Positions 1-9,198 of a stretch of DNA of 64,000 bases are shown here, piece by piece. How positions within the stretch are numbered: position 1 is the first letter of the stretch; every line of letters begins with the position of its first letter. The stretch is taken from positions 133,528-197,527 of the forward strand of contig JAVJVN010000020.1 in the NCBI GenBank assembly GCA_040221055.1, written 5' to 3'. The position numbers were made by a program, and so were the translations under genes. This stretch comes from Rhodothermales bacterium. GTDB taxonomy: Bacteria; Bacteroidota; Rhodothermia; Rhodothermales; UBA10348. The notes beneath the pieces were generated by a model. The model was not told where the DNA came from, did not search any database, and saw only the letters and a list, made by a program, of their open reading frames with translations.

Positions 1-1
1 C

Positions 2-274
2 GAATTCGAACCGGCCTTCGACCTCCACGATCTGCCGACCAAGGACGGGCATCCGCTGGATGCCCACTTCGCGGCCGCCTTCCTGGCCGTCCAACGGGAG
101 GCCACAGAACGGGTATTGGCCCATCTCGACACCCTGACCTTGACGGATATCGTCGAGGGTACCACGCTCCGCGCCGACCTGGCTGAACTCCTCGCGAAGG
201 GCCTCAGTAACGAAGAAATCCGGACCGCCTACCGCGTGGCCGGGGGGCGCATGGTGCCGGTGGCAGACCGTTAG
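2..274 (+). CDS. C-terminal part of an unknown protein (cut by window edge)
   Basis: An open frame runs from the first bases of the window to a TAG at 272-274, giving about 90 residues with no start inside the window. The sequence is soluble, acidic and mostly helical in character (LAHLDTL, LRADLAELLAKGLSNEEI), with no signal peptide or membrane segment. I do not recognise the family. It ends about 95 bases before the likely start of the copper oxidase gene on the same strand, and only the C-terminus can be judged. The uninterrupted frame and GC-rich third positions support it being a real gene end. Confidence 0.6.
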   Translation, partial: EFEPAFDLHDLPTKDGHPLDAHFAAAFLAVQREATERVLAHLDTLTLTDIVEGTTLRADLAELLAKGLSNEEIRTAYRVAGGRMVPVADR

Positions 275-370
275 CGGTGTCAGCGCAACTTCTGGATGGT
301 CAGGATCAACTTTGGTGCAGACGTCCGGTATTTCCGGTCATCACCCCCCTCGTCATCCAGGAGTCCCGAC

Positions 371-2263
371 ATGCAATCCGATCGCACCCTTCCGGCACTC
401 GCGTTGGCGCTTGCCTTGGCGCTGGCCCAAACCACCCCCTCTGTCGCACAGCATCTGCCCACCCATCCGACGTACGTGCCTTCCGGAATGGTCGTCAGCG
501 CCGATTCCGTGATCCAGGCGAATGACAATCGCGCACCGGCCGGAACGTGGAACGGAGATACGTTGGTTGTCGTGCTGGACGTTAGGCGGGGGGTACTCTA
601 CCCGAATGGCGAACCGGGACCCGGCGTTCGCGCCGAGGCTTTTGCCGAGGCTGGACGCCCGATGTCCGTGCCGGGACCGCTCCTTCGCGTTCCACAGGGC
701 ACCACCATCGACGCCACGGTACGGAATGCGTTGCCCGACTCTTCCATCACGCTCTTCGGATTCGCACGTCGCCCGTCGGCGACCCCGGACAGCGTGCGGT
801 TGGCGCCCGGCGAATCCACCCGTTTGACCTTCACATCCGGCCAGGCGGGTACCTACCTGTACGGGGCCATCATCGGTGGGACTGAAATCCGGGAGGTCGG
901 CGAGCGCGAAACGGCCGCCGGCGCGTTCATTGTGGACCCGGCTGAGGGCGCATTGGACGATCGGGTCCTGGTCATCAACATCTGGTCACAACCCGATTCG
1001 ACCTACGAGCACGGCGCTTTCGAGACCCTGCTCATCAACGGACGATCCTTTCCCGATACGGAGCGGATGGTGACGGATGTGGGCGAAGCACAGTCCTGGC
1101 ACGTCATAAACGCGTCGAGGAGAGTTCATCCCATGCATCTGCATGGATTCTACTACGATGTCCTGGCCCGGGGTACGGCCACGGAAAACCACGCCCTGCC
1201 CGACAGTCTGGTCCAGAAGGTCGTCACCGAAGTCATGCGCGGCCAGACGACCATGTACATGCGATGGGTGCCGGAACGGGAAGGCGCGTGGCTGTTCCAC
1301 TGCCACCTTTCGTTCCATGTGTCTCCGAACGTCCAATTGCCGGACGGAAAAATGCACCACAATGGTCACATGGCCGGCCTGGTCATGGGCATCGATGTGC
1401 AACCCGGCCCATCGGATCTCATTGAACGGGGCGAGCCGCGACACCTGACCTTGCACACCCTGCAATTCGATGACAATCCCCTCCATCGTTACGCCTTTGC
1501 CTTCGACCCGGTACACGACCCCGATTCAACGGTCCGTACCGCGCCGGGCCCAGTCCTGGTCATGCGGCAGTATGAACCGACCTTCGTCACCGTGAAGAAC
1601 GGCATGGATCAGCCCGCGGGCGTGCACTGGCACGGACTGGAGCTCGATGCCTGGGCAGACGGCGTGCCTGATTTCAGTGCCTCCCACGGAAAAATGTCTC
1701 CCGCCATCGCGCCCGCCGACTCCTTTACCTACAAATTGACCCTCATGCGGCCCGGGACCTTCATGTACCACTCCCATCTGAATGACATCGACCAGTTACG
1801 GGGCGGGCTGTACGGAGCCATTGTTGTGCTTGGGGAAGAGGAAGTCTTCAATCCCGAAACCGACCATGTCTATATGTGGGGAAGGCGCCGCTACCGCGCG
1901 CAATCCTTCCAGGAGGCCTTGGGTGCGAATGGCACCTGGGAGCAGCCGGATATAACGACCACGGCCGGGACCACGCACCGCCTCCGGTTGGCCGTAATGG
2001 CGCCCGTGACCGCGGCCCGCTTTTTGATGACGAAAGATGGGCAACCCTACCCCCTCCTGGCCATCGCCAAGGATGGCGCCGACTTCCCCCCGGCCCAGCG
2101 CACGAACGTGATGGAAACCCGGATCTACCGAGAGGGCGAAACCGCCGATTTCCTGTTCACGCCCCTCGAGCCGGGGACCTATGAACTGCAAATCGGACCG
2201 GTGGCGGAACTGTCGGTCCGGCAACGATGGCTGGTCACCGCCGCTTTATTGTCCGGGAAGTAG
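371..2263 (+). CDS. Exported multicopper oxidase with swapped copper-motif order
   Basis: The likely start is the ATG at 371 (AGGAG at 358-362 and an Ala/Leu-rich signal peptide), not the upstream in-frame start at 296; this gives 630 residues. All ligand motifs of a multicopper oxidase are visible: HPMHLHG (about 253-259), HCHLSFH (310-316), HWHG (419-422) and HSH (467-469). The order is unusual, because in laccase/CueO-type enzymes HWHG and HSH come first and HPMHLHG/HCH last. The N-terminal cupredoxin-like part has lost its ligands: LFGF stands where HWHG would be (about 128) and TYLYG where an HSH loop would be (about 161). The position ten residues after the T1 cysteine is Val, so there is no Met axial ligand. 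Expected role: periplasmic O2-dependent oxidation of a metal ion or phenolic substrate; the substrate is unknown. Confidence 0.9.
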   Translation: MQSDRTLPALALALALALAQTTPSVAQHLPTHPTYVPSGMVVSADSVIQANDNRAPAGTWNGDTLVVVLDVRRGVLYPNGEPGPGVRAEAFAEAGRPMSVPGPLLRVPQGTTIDATVRNALPDSSITLFGFARRPSATPDSVRLAPGESTRLTFTSGQAGTYLYGAIIGGTEIREVGERETAAGAFIVDPAEGALDDRVLVINIWSQPDSTYEHGAFETLLINGRSFPDTERMVTDVGEAQSWHVINASRRVHPMHLHGFYYDVLARGTATENHALPDSLVQKVVTEVMRGQTTMYMRWVPEREGAWLFHCHLSFHVSPNVQLPDGKMHHNGHMAGLVMGIDVQPGPSDLIERGEPRHLTLHTLQFDDNPLHRYAFAFDPVHDPDSTVRTAPGPVLVMRQYEPTFVTVKNGMDQPAGVHWHGLELDAWADGVPDFSASHGKMSPAIAPADSFTYKLTLMRPGTFMYHSHLNDIDQLRGGLYGAIVVLGEEEVFNPETDHVYMWGRRRYRAQSFQEALGANGTWEQPDITTTAGTTHRLRLAVMAPVTAARFLMTKDGQPYPLLAIAKDGADFPPAQRTNVMETRIYREGETADFLFTPLEPGTYELQIGPVAELSVRQRWLVTAALLSGK

Positions 2264-2266
2264 GGT

Positions 2267-3289
2267 TCATTGAACGTCGACGCGAGCCAGCTTAACAAGT
2301 CCCGCCGGACATCTCGAGAAAATATCTGTATCCGTAACAAAAAGCGGTGCACAGCCAGTACTGACCGGTATTCGAAAAGAATACTTATAAGAGCCGTCTA
2401 CGGCAGAATATGCATCGAGCGTCATTTGTTCAGCCACATGATGCAGTGCCAATACGTAGATGGTATCCTCCCACACATTCAGCCCGAAAATCTGAATAGG
2501 CAATGAAGCGTTGGAATCGAACGAATAACTATCGCCATGATTGACAATGCTTGGGTCTTGTGGACCGTCAATTCCGAACATTGCAAAGGATAGTTTGAAT
2601 GGCTCAATGAACGTCATAATTGAATTGACATTGGAGGCCACATGCACCCAACCATCGTTATTTGCACCCTCGATCATATGTCCAGACCATTTGAGACCGG
2701 GTTTTCCGTCTGATGAACCGCTGAATACCATTGCAACTTCCTGGCTCCTGCCGTCCGGTGACAATCTTATTATCGAACCCCCATCATTCAGGCTGAATCC
2801 AAATATACCTGATTCTTTTACAGATACCTGTTGAACACTGGCATCCAATGGAATTGTCGATTCGAATACTCCTCGACGATCGAACAGGGTAACTCGACTT
2901 TGAGTCGCATCAAATGTCCAGATGGTGCCAGCTTGTGTCTGCCCATAGTTTGTAATGACTACGTGCTCGCCGGGTCCACTTCCCCGTCCCGCTCCAATTA
3001 CTTCAAACTCATCGTGTTTGGGCGATATTCTCACAAGTGAGACATTTGCCTCATCCAAAGCGAGCAGGGTTGAGTCGCCGTTTACCTGTAAGGAACGAAC
3101 AAACAGGTTTCCGATGTCAAGATCGAGGTAAGTCGAATCGGTCGGGACTCTTACAAACCTCCGATCTTCGACGTTCTGAGAAATGACGGTGAGGGCATCC
3201 TTGCTCGCAATTGACGTATCTCGTGAACATCCAATCAGCGACGTCATCACAAAGCAGAAGAGAATGATTTCGGCTGGTCGAGTCATCAA
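2267..3289 (-). CDS. Lipoprotein with 6-bladed beta-propeller character
   Basis: 340 residues with a lipoprotein signal (lipobox SLIGC at about residues 17-21). The rest is a beta-rich run of repeats of the kind seen in 6-bladed propeller lipoproteins of Bacteroidota (phrases such as GAGRGSGPGE, TIWTFDATQSRVTLFDRRG). Its ATG overlaps the stop of the upstream small gene (ATGA at 3286-3289), so the two are translationally coupled. Base composition is clearly AT-richer than the flanking oxidase and hrpB genes, suggesting transfer or relaxed codon selection. The stop lies only a few bases from that of the convergent oxidase gene. Function and ligand are unknown; the propeller assignment is by pattern, not alignment. 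Confidence 0.75.
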   Translation of the reverse strand: MMTRPAEIILFCFVMTSLIGCSRDTSIASKDALTVISQNVEDRRFVRVPTDSTYLDLDIGNLFVRSLQVNGDSTLLALDEANVSLVRISPKHDEFEVIGAGRGSGPGEHVVITNYGQTQAGTIWTFDATQSRVTLFDRRGVFESTIPLDASVQQVSVKESGIFGFSLNDGGSIIRLSPDGRSQEVAMVFSGSSDGKPGLKWSGHMIEGANNDGWVHVASNVNSIMTFIEPFKLSFAMFGIDGPQDPSIVNHGDSYSFDSNASLPIQIFGLNVWEDTIYVLALHHVAEQMTLDAYSAVDGSYKYSFRIPVSTGCAPLFVTDTDIFSRCPAGLVKLARVDVQ

Positions 3290-3666
3290 CAGTTTGGATT
3301 GGTATTTCCAAACACACAGACTTGTGTGTACCCCTCCAGAACCTCACAATAGTTTTTCCAATTGATGGTCCAGCTACAATTGAACGTGAACAATATGGTG
3401 CATTGATAAGCGGGACAGGGAAATGTCCGGTCAAAGCCACACGGTTTCCCCAATACTTGTCCCAAGACACACCCTTCGCCACTGCCACCGCTCGATCCAT
3501 CGCTTCCACAATCTTCATTTCCATATTCGTCTATTTCACATGCAGCAAATGCTACAGGAATAAAACTGACACCGGAGGAACGGTCGTCTGACGCCTCGAT
3601 ATCCACAGCATGTACCGCGACGATTATAAAGAAGAGTACTACGAGAGGGCGATATAGCGTGGTCAT
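3286..3666 (-). CDS. Small secreted cysteine-rich protein
   Basis: The start is placed at the ATG at 3666, where a hydrophobic signal segment (VVLFFIIVAVHAV) follows; upstream in-frame codons add only a poor leader. About 126 residues. The mature part has a Ser/Gly linker and roughly ten cysteines (CEIDEYGNEDC, PCPAYQC, ending NPNC), which suggests several disulfides outside the cytoplasm. It is the first gene of a coupled pair with the propeller lipoprotein. In Bacteroides, small NVEALA-type secreted peptides are often encoded beside propeller lipoproteins; the arrangement here is analogous, but the NVEALA sequence itself is not present, so the relation is inference. AT-rich like its partner. 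Confidence 0.65.
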   Translation of the reverse strand: MTTLYRPLVVLFFIIVAVHAVDIEASDDRSSGVSFIPVAFAACEIDEYGNEDCGSDGSSGGSGEGCVLGQVLGKPCGFDRTFPCPAYQCTILFTFNCSWTINWKNYCEVLEGYTQVCVFGNTNPNC

Positions 3667-3765
3667 GGCGGTTTCGTTTATGTTGTGCCGCCATTGTATC
3701 GTTTTTTTTTTGTTTGGCGCAACTCTCGAGTTAAATATCATGCCCCAATCAAAGCAACTCACCGA

Positions 3766-6303
3766 TTACTGGTTCCTCTTGATGGTCCGCGTCGTAGGCT
3801 CGGCGTCGAGGGGATTCTCGGGCCACCAGTGTTTGGGGTAGCGGCCGCGCATGTCTTTTCGGACGTCGTGGTAGGAGGAGGTCCAGAATCCGGCCAGATC
3901 GGTCGTGACCTGGACCGGTCGGTGGGCGGGTGAGAGCAGGTGGAGGACCACCGGCACCTTTCCGTCGTCGACCATGGGCGTCCGGGTCATGCCGAACACT
4001 TCCTGCAAGCGGACCGCCAGGACGGGACCGTCGGCGCTCGACCAGTCCACGGCAATCCGGGAGCCGCTTGGGACCTGGATGCGGGCCGGCGCCCGCCGCT
4101 CGAACGCCTGGCGATCCACCCCGCTCAGGAGGGCTTGCACCAGGTCCACCCGTTTCAGGTCCGTGAGCGACGCCATCCCGACCAGGTGGGGCTCCAACCA
4201 TTCGTGCAGCGTCTCTTCCGAACGGTCGGGCCACTCGGGGTCGCGGGCATGCAGGAAGCGCAGCCGATCGGCCACCTGCCGGCTTTCCTTTTCCCAGGGG
4301 AGCACATGGAGCCCCCGCGAGCGGATTTCCTCGCAGAGCACGTGGGCAATGTCCATCGGGTCGGCCGCAGGATCCGGCCCTGACTTCAGCACGAGCGCCC
4401 CCCACCGCTCCTCCAGGCGGGCCACGACGCGCTCGGCGGTGGGGTCGAAGGAGAGGGTCGATACGAGCTCCACGCCGCCCGAGCCACCGCCCGAGCCATT
4501 TCCCGAGCCCTCTGCCAGGCGCCGGACGTCCACCCCACTCAGCGGCGCCGCCAGGAAAATCCGGGAGCGGGGACCTGCGCCTCCGGTCGATGCGACGGCC
4601 AGGAACGCACTGCGCGCCAGCGGATCGTCCGTGCTGCAATGCACCAGCTGCCCATTCTGCATCCGGAAAACCACCTCGGACCCAGCGGCGGCGCCTTTAT
4701 TTCCTCCCTTCGAGGCGCCCCTTCCACGTTCTTCATTCTCCGTTACCCGCTGCGCCACCCGCTCGGGAAATGCCAGTGCCACAATAGGCCCAAGGGGGGG
4801 CTCGGGGGGCAGCGGGCCGGGCCGGCATCCGGCCGCCGAGGCAAAGTCGCGCGCGGCGTCCCGGACTCCCGCCCAGCGTCGCGGATCGCCGAGGTCCACC
4901 TGCCGGATGCCGGCCCGGTCCCGCTCGGTCAGGACCGCGGCCACACCGCAGGCCGCCCATGGGTCGTCCGCCGCGAGGATCATGTGCGCCAGCCGCGGGT
5001 GGGCCGCCACGCCGGCCATCCGGCGGCCATGCGGTGTGGCGCCCCCCGAGCCCCCCACCGCTTCGAGCATCCGGAGCAGCCCGTGTGCTTCCTGCCAGGC
5101 TGTTTCGGGCGGCGCGTCCAGCCAGGTCAGCGCCGACGGGTCGCCGACGCCCCAGCACGCCAGTTCGAGCGCAAGGGGCGCCAGGTCGGCATCCAGGATC
5201 TCGGGCCGGTCGTACGGCGCCCGGTGCGATTCTTCCAGACGGGTCCACAGCCTGTAGCACACGCCCGGGGCCGTGCGTCCCGCACGGCCCCGGCGCTGGT
5301 TGGCCGAGGCCTGCGAAATGGGCCGGGTGGCCAGCGAGGTCAGCCCCGTGCCCGGGTCGTGGACCGGAACGCGGCGCATCCCCGAGTCGATGACGACCCG
5401 GATGCCGTCGATGGTCAGGGAGGTCTCGGCAATGTCCGTGGCCAGCACCACCTTGCGTTGACCGGGAGGGGTGGGTTGCAGCGCCGCATCCTGCGCATCG
5501 AAAGACAGCGAACCATGGAGCGGCCGTATTACCAAGGCCGGGGTGTTGTCCGACCATTCGCCCGGTTGCGCTCGAGCTGTTGCCGCCAATCGCTCCTCCA
5601 CCCGGCGGATTTCCCCGGCGCCCGGCAGGAAAACCAGGATATCGCCTTCGGTTTCGGCGAGCGCCCGTCGCACCGCGGGCACCACGGCGTCCTCCATGAA
5701 GCGGGGCAGCGGTTCGTCCGACCAGTGCGTTTCCACCTCGAAGGCACGGCCCTCGCTCCGGATAACGGTGCCCCGCGGCAGCACCGAGGCCACCCGATCG
5801 TCGTCGAGGGTGGCAGACATGACCACTAGCCGCAAATCCGGACGAACGGCCGCCCGGACATCCAGTGTCAGTGCCAGGGCCAGATCGGCGTGGATGCTGC
5901 GCTCGTGGAACTCGTCGAACAGGATGGCCGCTACGCCCGTCAGTTCAGGATCCGACTGCAGCATCCGGGTCAGGATGCCTTCCGTGACGACTTCAATGAC
6001 GGTATTCTGACCAACGCGCGTATCCATCCGTACACGATAGCCGACCGTCTGGCCGACCTGCTCTCCCAGGAGATGTGCCATCCGGTGCGCTGCTGCCCGG
6101 GCCGCCAGTCGCCGGGGCTCCAGTACAAGGATCTTCCGGTCGTTCCGCCACCCGGCATCGAGCAAGGCCAGCGGTACACAGGTGGTTTTTCCGGCACCGG
6201 GAGGCGCCACCAGGACGACATCGTTTCCGGCCACCAATCCGGCCAGAACTTCTTTAAGCACCACCCCTACAGGCAGGTCCGGAAGTGTGGGGGTGTGGGG
6301 CAT
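3766..6303 (-). CDS. hrpB: ATP-dependent RNA helicase HrpB
   Basis: 845 residues, the normal length for HrpB, a DEAH-type helicase. Visible motifs are Walker A APPGAGKTT (33-41), DEFH for motif II (130-133), SAT for motif III (163-165) and the motif VI block QRRGRAGRT. The C-terminus has the HrpB-specific tail with SYHDVRKDMRGRYPKHWWPENP. The ATG at 6303 gives a normal N-terminus (PVGVVLKEVLAGL) leading directly into the helicase core. It is a single gene, convergent with neither neighbour, and not in an obvious operon. HrpB is usually dispensable; its RNA substrate is not well defined. Confidence 0.95.
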   Translation of the reverse strand: MPHTPTLPDLPVGVVLKEVLAGLVAGNDVVLVAPPGAGKTTCVPLALLDAGWRNDRKILVLEPRRLAARAAAHRMAHLLGEQVGQTVGYRVRMDTRVGQNTVIEVVTEGILTRMLQSDPELTGVAAILFDEFHERSIHADLALALTLDVRAAVRPDLRLVVMSATLDDDRVASVLPRGTVIRSEGRAFEVETHWSDEPLPRFMEDAVVPAVRRALAETEGDILVFLPGAGEIRRVEERLAATARAQPGEWSDNTPALVIRPLHGSLSFDAQDAALQPTPPGQRKVVLATDIAETSLTIDGIRVVIDSGMRRVPVHDPGTGLTSLATRPISQASANQRRGRAGRTAPGVCYRLWTRLEESHRAPYDRPEILDADLAPLALELACWGVGDPSALTWLDAPPETAWQEAHGLLRMLEAVGGSGGATPHGRRMAGVAAHPRLAHMILAADDPWAACGVAAVLTERDRAGIRQVDLGDPRRWAGVRDAARDFASAAGCRPGPLPPEPPLGPIVALAFPERVAQRVTENEERGRGASKGGNKGAAAGSEVVFRMQNGQLVHCSTDDPLARSAFLAVASTGGAGPRSRIFLAAPLSGVDVRRLAEGSGNGSGGGSGGVELVSTLSFDPTAERVVARLEERWGALVLKSGPDPAADPMDIAHVLCEEIRSRGLHVLPWEKESRQVADRLRFLHARDPEWPDRSEETLHEWLEPHLVGMASLTDLKRVDLVQALLSGVDRQAFERRAPARIQVPSGSRIAVDWSSADGPVLAVRLQEVFGMTRTPMVDDGKVPVVLHLLSPAHRPVQVTTDLAGFWTSSYHDVRKDMRGRYPKHWWPENPLDAEPTTRTIKRNQ

Positions 6304-6490
6304 TGGCGGGATTCGGGAGTGAAAAAGCGCGCAGAAAGCCGCGCAGTGGCCGATTTCGAGCTCAACGTAGGGTTCTCACCTACACCGGTCGTGGGGAGGC
6401 GACGGTCACAACGCATATTGAATACCGGACGTGGCAGTCCCGGTTTCGTCCCGATTATTGGACCAGCAACCAAAACACCTGACCCGATCC

Positions 6491-7060
6491 ATGAAAACGT
6501 TACTCCTTTTTCTCCTCGCCTTCGGCCTGTCCGCTTCGACGGCCACCGCGCAAACCGACTCCGTCAAACTGACCTTCTCGCCCGACAGCAAAATGTGGGT
6601 GACGGGTACGTCCACCGTCCATGATTGGAAGTGCGACGTCAAGGACGTCACCGGTTCTGTCACCGCCAGCGTATCCGACGCCGTGACTTCCATCTCCGCC
6701 GGCACGTTCTCGGTCCCCGTTGAAAATATCGACTGCGACAGCCGCACCATGAACAAGAAGGTGAACGAGGCGCTGAACGACAAGAACACGCCGACCATCA
6801 GCTTCACCATCGAGTCTACGACCATCGGCGACCAGATTGATGTCACCGGTGTCCTGACACTCGCCGGCGCAACAAAACAACTGGTCTTCCCCGTAACGGC
6901 CGTCCATACCGGCAACACCGTGACCTTCGCGGGTGAAGTCCCTGTGGTCATGTCCGACTTCAACGTCGATCCTCCAACGGCCATGCTCGGCACGCTCAAA
7001 ACGGGCGACGAAGTCAAGGTCCACTTCGAGATCGTCACCAACATTCCGGACGCACAGTAA
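6491..7060 (+). CDS. YceI-family periplasmic lipid-binding protein (copy 1)
   Basis: The start is taken at the ATG at 6491, which gives a clean signal peptide ending STATA; the longer frame from 6431 has no signal. 189 residues. The mature part shows the YceI pattern: GTSTVHDWKC near the N-terminus, VENIDCDSRTMNKKVNEAL, and the conserved FNVDPPTAMLGTLKTGDEV block. YceI proteins form a lipocalin-like barrel that binds isoprenoid-type lipids. Only 61 bp separate it from the downstream beta-barrel gene, followed by a second YceI gene, so the three probably act together at the envelope. Confidence 0.9.
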   Translation: MKTLLLFLLAFGLSASTATAQTDSVKLTFSPDSKMWVTGTSTVHDWKCDVKDVTGSVTASVSDAVTSISAGTFSVPVENIDCDSRTMNKKVNEALNDKNTPTISFTIESTTIGDQIDVTGVLTLAGATKQLVFPVTAVHTGNTVTFAGEVPVVMSDFNVDPPTAMLGTLKTGDEVKVHFEIVTNIPDAQ

Positions 7061-7121
7061 CTATCGCACTGTGCAACTCGGTAATTCTCTCCAATCTGTC
7101 TCACACCATCGCATCACTGCC

Positions 7122-8408
7122 ATGAAACGCAACCAGCTACACATTTTCACCATCACGCTCCTGGCGATGGCCATGGCCCTGCCCATGGTTGCCAGCGCAC
7201 AACAGGAAACGTTGCAGTACTTCCGTCCCTACGACGGCCGCGGAACCAACGTTTTTGAGACCACCAAGGAAGACGCAAAGCCCTTCACCGGATTTGAAGT
7301 CTACTGGGGCGCTGCCTTCACGCAGCAGTTCCAGATGCTGAGCCACGAGAATGCCAACCCGACCAACAATCCGGACAATGACCTGCTGGAACTCGGCAAT
7401 GGCTTCAACCTCGCCACCGCCAACCTGCTGCTCGGCGCCCAGTTGGCCGATGGTATCCAGGTCAACCTGATCACGTACCTGTCGTCCCAGCACCACTCGG
7501 AAGCATGGGTGAAAGGTGGATTCCTGCAGGTAGACAAGCTGCCCATGCTGAACAGCGAAGCGCTTGACAACCTCATGGAGTACGTCACCATCCGCGTGGG
7601 ACACATGGAGTTGAACTACGGCGATGCGCACTTCCGTCGCTCGGACAACGGCCAGGCCATCTACAACCCCTTCGTGGGCAACCTGATCATGGATTCGTTC
7701 TCCACGGAAATCGGCGCTGAAATCTATGTCCAGAAGAATGGCCTCATGGGCATGGTCGGCATCACCGACGGCGAAATCCGCGGCCGCGTGGACCGTCCCG
7801 ATGACCGTGCTCCGTCCATCATCGGCAAGTTGGCCTTCGATCGCCAGCTCCAGGACGACCTCCGGGTCCGCCTCTCGGGCAGCATCTACACGACCAGCAA
7901 GTCCATCTCCAACACGCTCTATGGCGGCGACCGCGCCGGCACCCGCTTCTACGATGTTATGGTCAAGTCGGCTGGATCCAGCTTCACCAACGGCCGCATC
8001 AACCCCGGCTTCCGCAACAAGGTCACGGCCATCCAGATCAATCCGTTCGTGAAGTTCATGGGCGCTGAGTTCCATGGCGTGTACGAAACGGCTACCGGCA
8101 ATGCCATCCAGGGCGGCGTCGAAGGACCGGACTACACCTACACGCAGATGGCGGCCGACGTGCTGTACCGCTTCCTGGAAGACGAAACGGCCTACGTAGG
8201 CGTCCGCTACAACGTGGTTGACGGCGAAACCGCCGCCGGCGACATCTCCAGCGACCGTATCCAGGTCGCCGCAGGCTGGTTCGCCACGCCGAATGTGCTG
8301 CTCAAGGTGAACTATGTAGTCCAGAACTACAATGACTACCCGGCCAGCAGCATCCTGCACGAAGGTCAGTTCGATGGCATCACCATCGAAGGTGTGGTTG
8401 CTTTCTGA
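7122..8408 (+). CDS. Outer-membrane beta-barrel (porin-like) protein
   Basis: The start at the ATG at 7122 gives a signal peptide (LLAMAMALPMVASA) and 428 residues; the upstream part of the frame overlaps the YceI gene and is not credible. The mature protein shows alternating amphipathic strands and ends in an aromatic strand (ITIEGVVAF), as expected for insertion by the BAM complex. Phrases such as ATANLLLGAQLADGIQVNLITYLSSQHHSEAWVKGG (read in short pieces along residues 90-130) look like an uncharacterised porin. It lies between two YceI genes and is followed by a strong terminator. The transported substrate cannot be told from the sequence. Confidence 0.8.
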   Translation: MKRNQLHIFTITLLAMAMALPMVASAQQETLQYFRPYDGRGTNVFETTKEDAKPFTGFEVYWGAAFTQQFQMLSHENANPTNNPDNDLLELGNGFNLATANLLLGAQLADGIQVNLITYLSSQHHSEAWVKGGFLQVDKLPMLNSEALDNLMEYVTIRVGHMELNYGDAHFRRSDNGQAIYNPFVGNLIMDSFSTEIGAEIYVQKNGLMGMVGITDGEIRGRVDRPDDRAPSIIGKLAFDRQLQDDLRVRLSGSIYTTSKSISNTLYGGDRAGTRFYDVMVKSAGSSFTNGRINPGFRNKVTAIQINPFVKFMGAEFHGVYETATGNAIQGGVEGPDYTYTQMAADVLYRFLEDETAYVGVRYNVVDGETAAGDISSDRIQVAAGWFATPNVLLKVNYVVQNYNDYPASSILHEGQFDGITIEGVVAF

Positions 8409-8437
8409 CGCTTTCTAATCTGTTTCGTGCAGAACAA

Positions 8438-8470
8438 GGGGGGCGCCGCGCAAAACGCGGCGCCCCTTCT
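8438..8470 (+). terminator. Rho-independent terminator after the barrel gene
   Basis: GGGGCGCCGCG and CGCGGCGCCCC form an 11 bp GC stem around a CAAAA loop, followed by TTCTT. It sits 30 bases after the stop at 8408 and ends the YceI/barrel transcript before the second YceI gene. Confidence 0.85.
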
Positions 8471-8534
8471 TGCGTAGAAGGCCTGCCCTCAACCTCGTCT
8501 CCCCTCCCCTCTACCCGCTGTTCAATTGACGCCC

Positions 8535-9134
8535 ATGCGCCCCAATCGAGTTTCCGGTGTGATCGCATTCCTGCTTATGGCCATGCCCATCCTCATTCCG
8601 CATGCGGTTTCGGTGCAGGAATGGGCCCTGGCCGAGGAAAGCCGCCTGTGGATTGATGGCACATCCAGTGTGAACAGCTTCACCTGCCATGCCACGGACA
8701 TGGACGGTACCGGTGTCCTGAAAGGCCGTGACTCGGTCACGGGATCGGAATCGCCGGCCTTGATCACCGTTCAGGTGCCGGCCCTGGACTGCGGAAACCG
8801 CCGCATGAACAAGGACCTGCGCGATGCCATGAAGGCCGATGAGTTTCCAACCATCACCTTCCGCCTCGATTATGCCGAACGCGTGCACGCGCCCGGGGAC
8901 AGCCTCCGCGTCCAGGTCGTCGGGACGCTCACCCTGGCCGGCCAATCCCGCGAAGTCGTGGTCCTCATGACGGCCGATCGTCTGGAGGACGGCAGGTATC
9001 GCGGAACAGGAAAAAAGGACCTGAAGATGACGGATTTCGGCATCACGCCGCCGACCGCGCTCCTGGGACTGGTCAAGGCGCGGGATGAAATCACTATCGG
9101 ATTCGAGTTGATAGCGGAACGGGAGGGGCACTGA
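8535..9134 (+). CDS. YceI-family periplasmic protein (copy 2)
   Basis: The ATG at 8535 (MRPNRVSG) is preferred over an in-frame TTG nine bases upstream. 199 residues with a signal peptide. YceI marks are DGTSSVNSFTC, VPALDCGNRRMNKDLRDAM and DFGITPPTALLGLVKARDEI. It is diverged from copy 1 (about 40-50% of positions look alike by eye), so this is an old duplication rather than a recent one. It lies downstream of the barrel gene but beyond a terminator, so it probably has its own promoter. Confidence 0.88.
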   Translation: MRPNRVSGVIAFLLMAMPILIPHAVSVQEWALAEESRLWIDGTSSVNSFTCHATDMDGTGVLKGRDSVTGSESPALITVQVPALDCGNRRMNKDLRDAMKADEFPTITFRLDYAERVHAPGDSLRVQVVGTLTLAGQSREVVVLMTADRLEDGRYRGTGKKDLKMTDFGITPPTALLGLVKARDEITIGFELIAEREGH

Positions 9135-9198
9135 GTCCGGGGCATGTTCGCGGCGCATCGTAGATTGGGGTCTGCACCCGCATCAACCCCTGCCCGCC

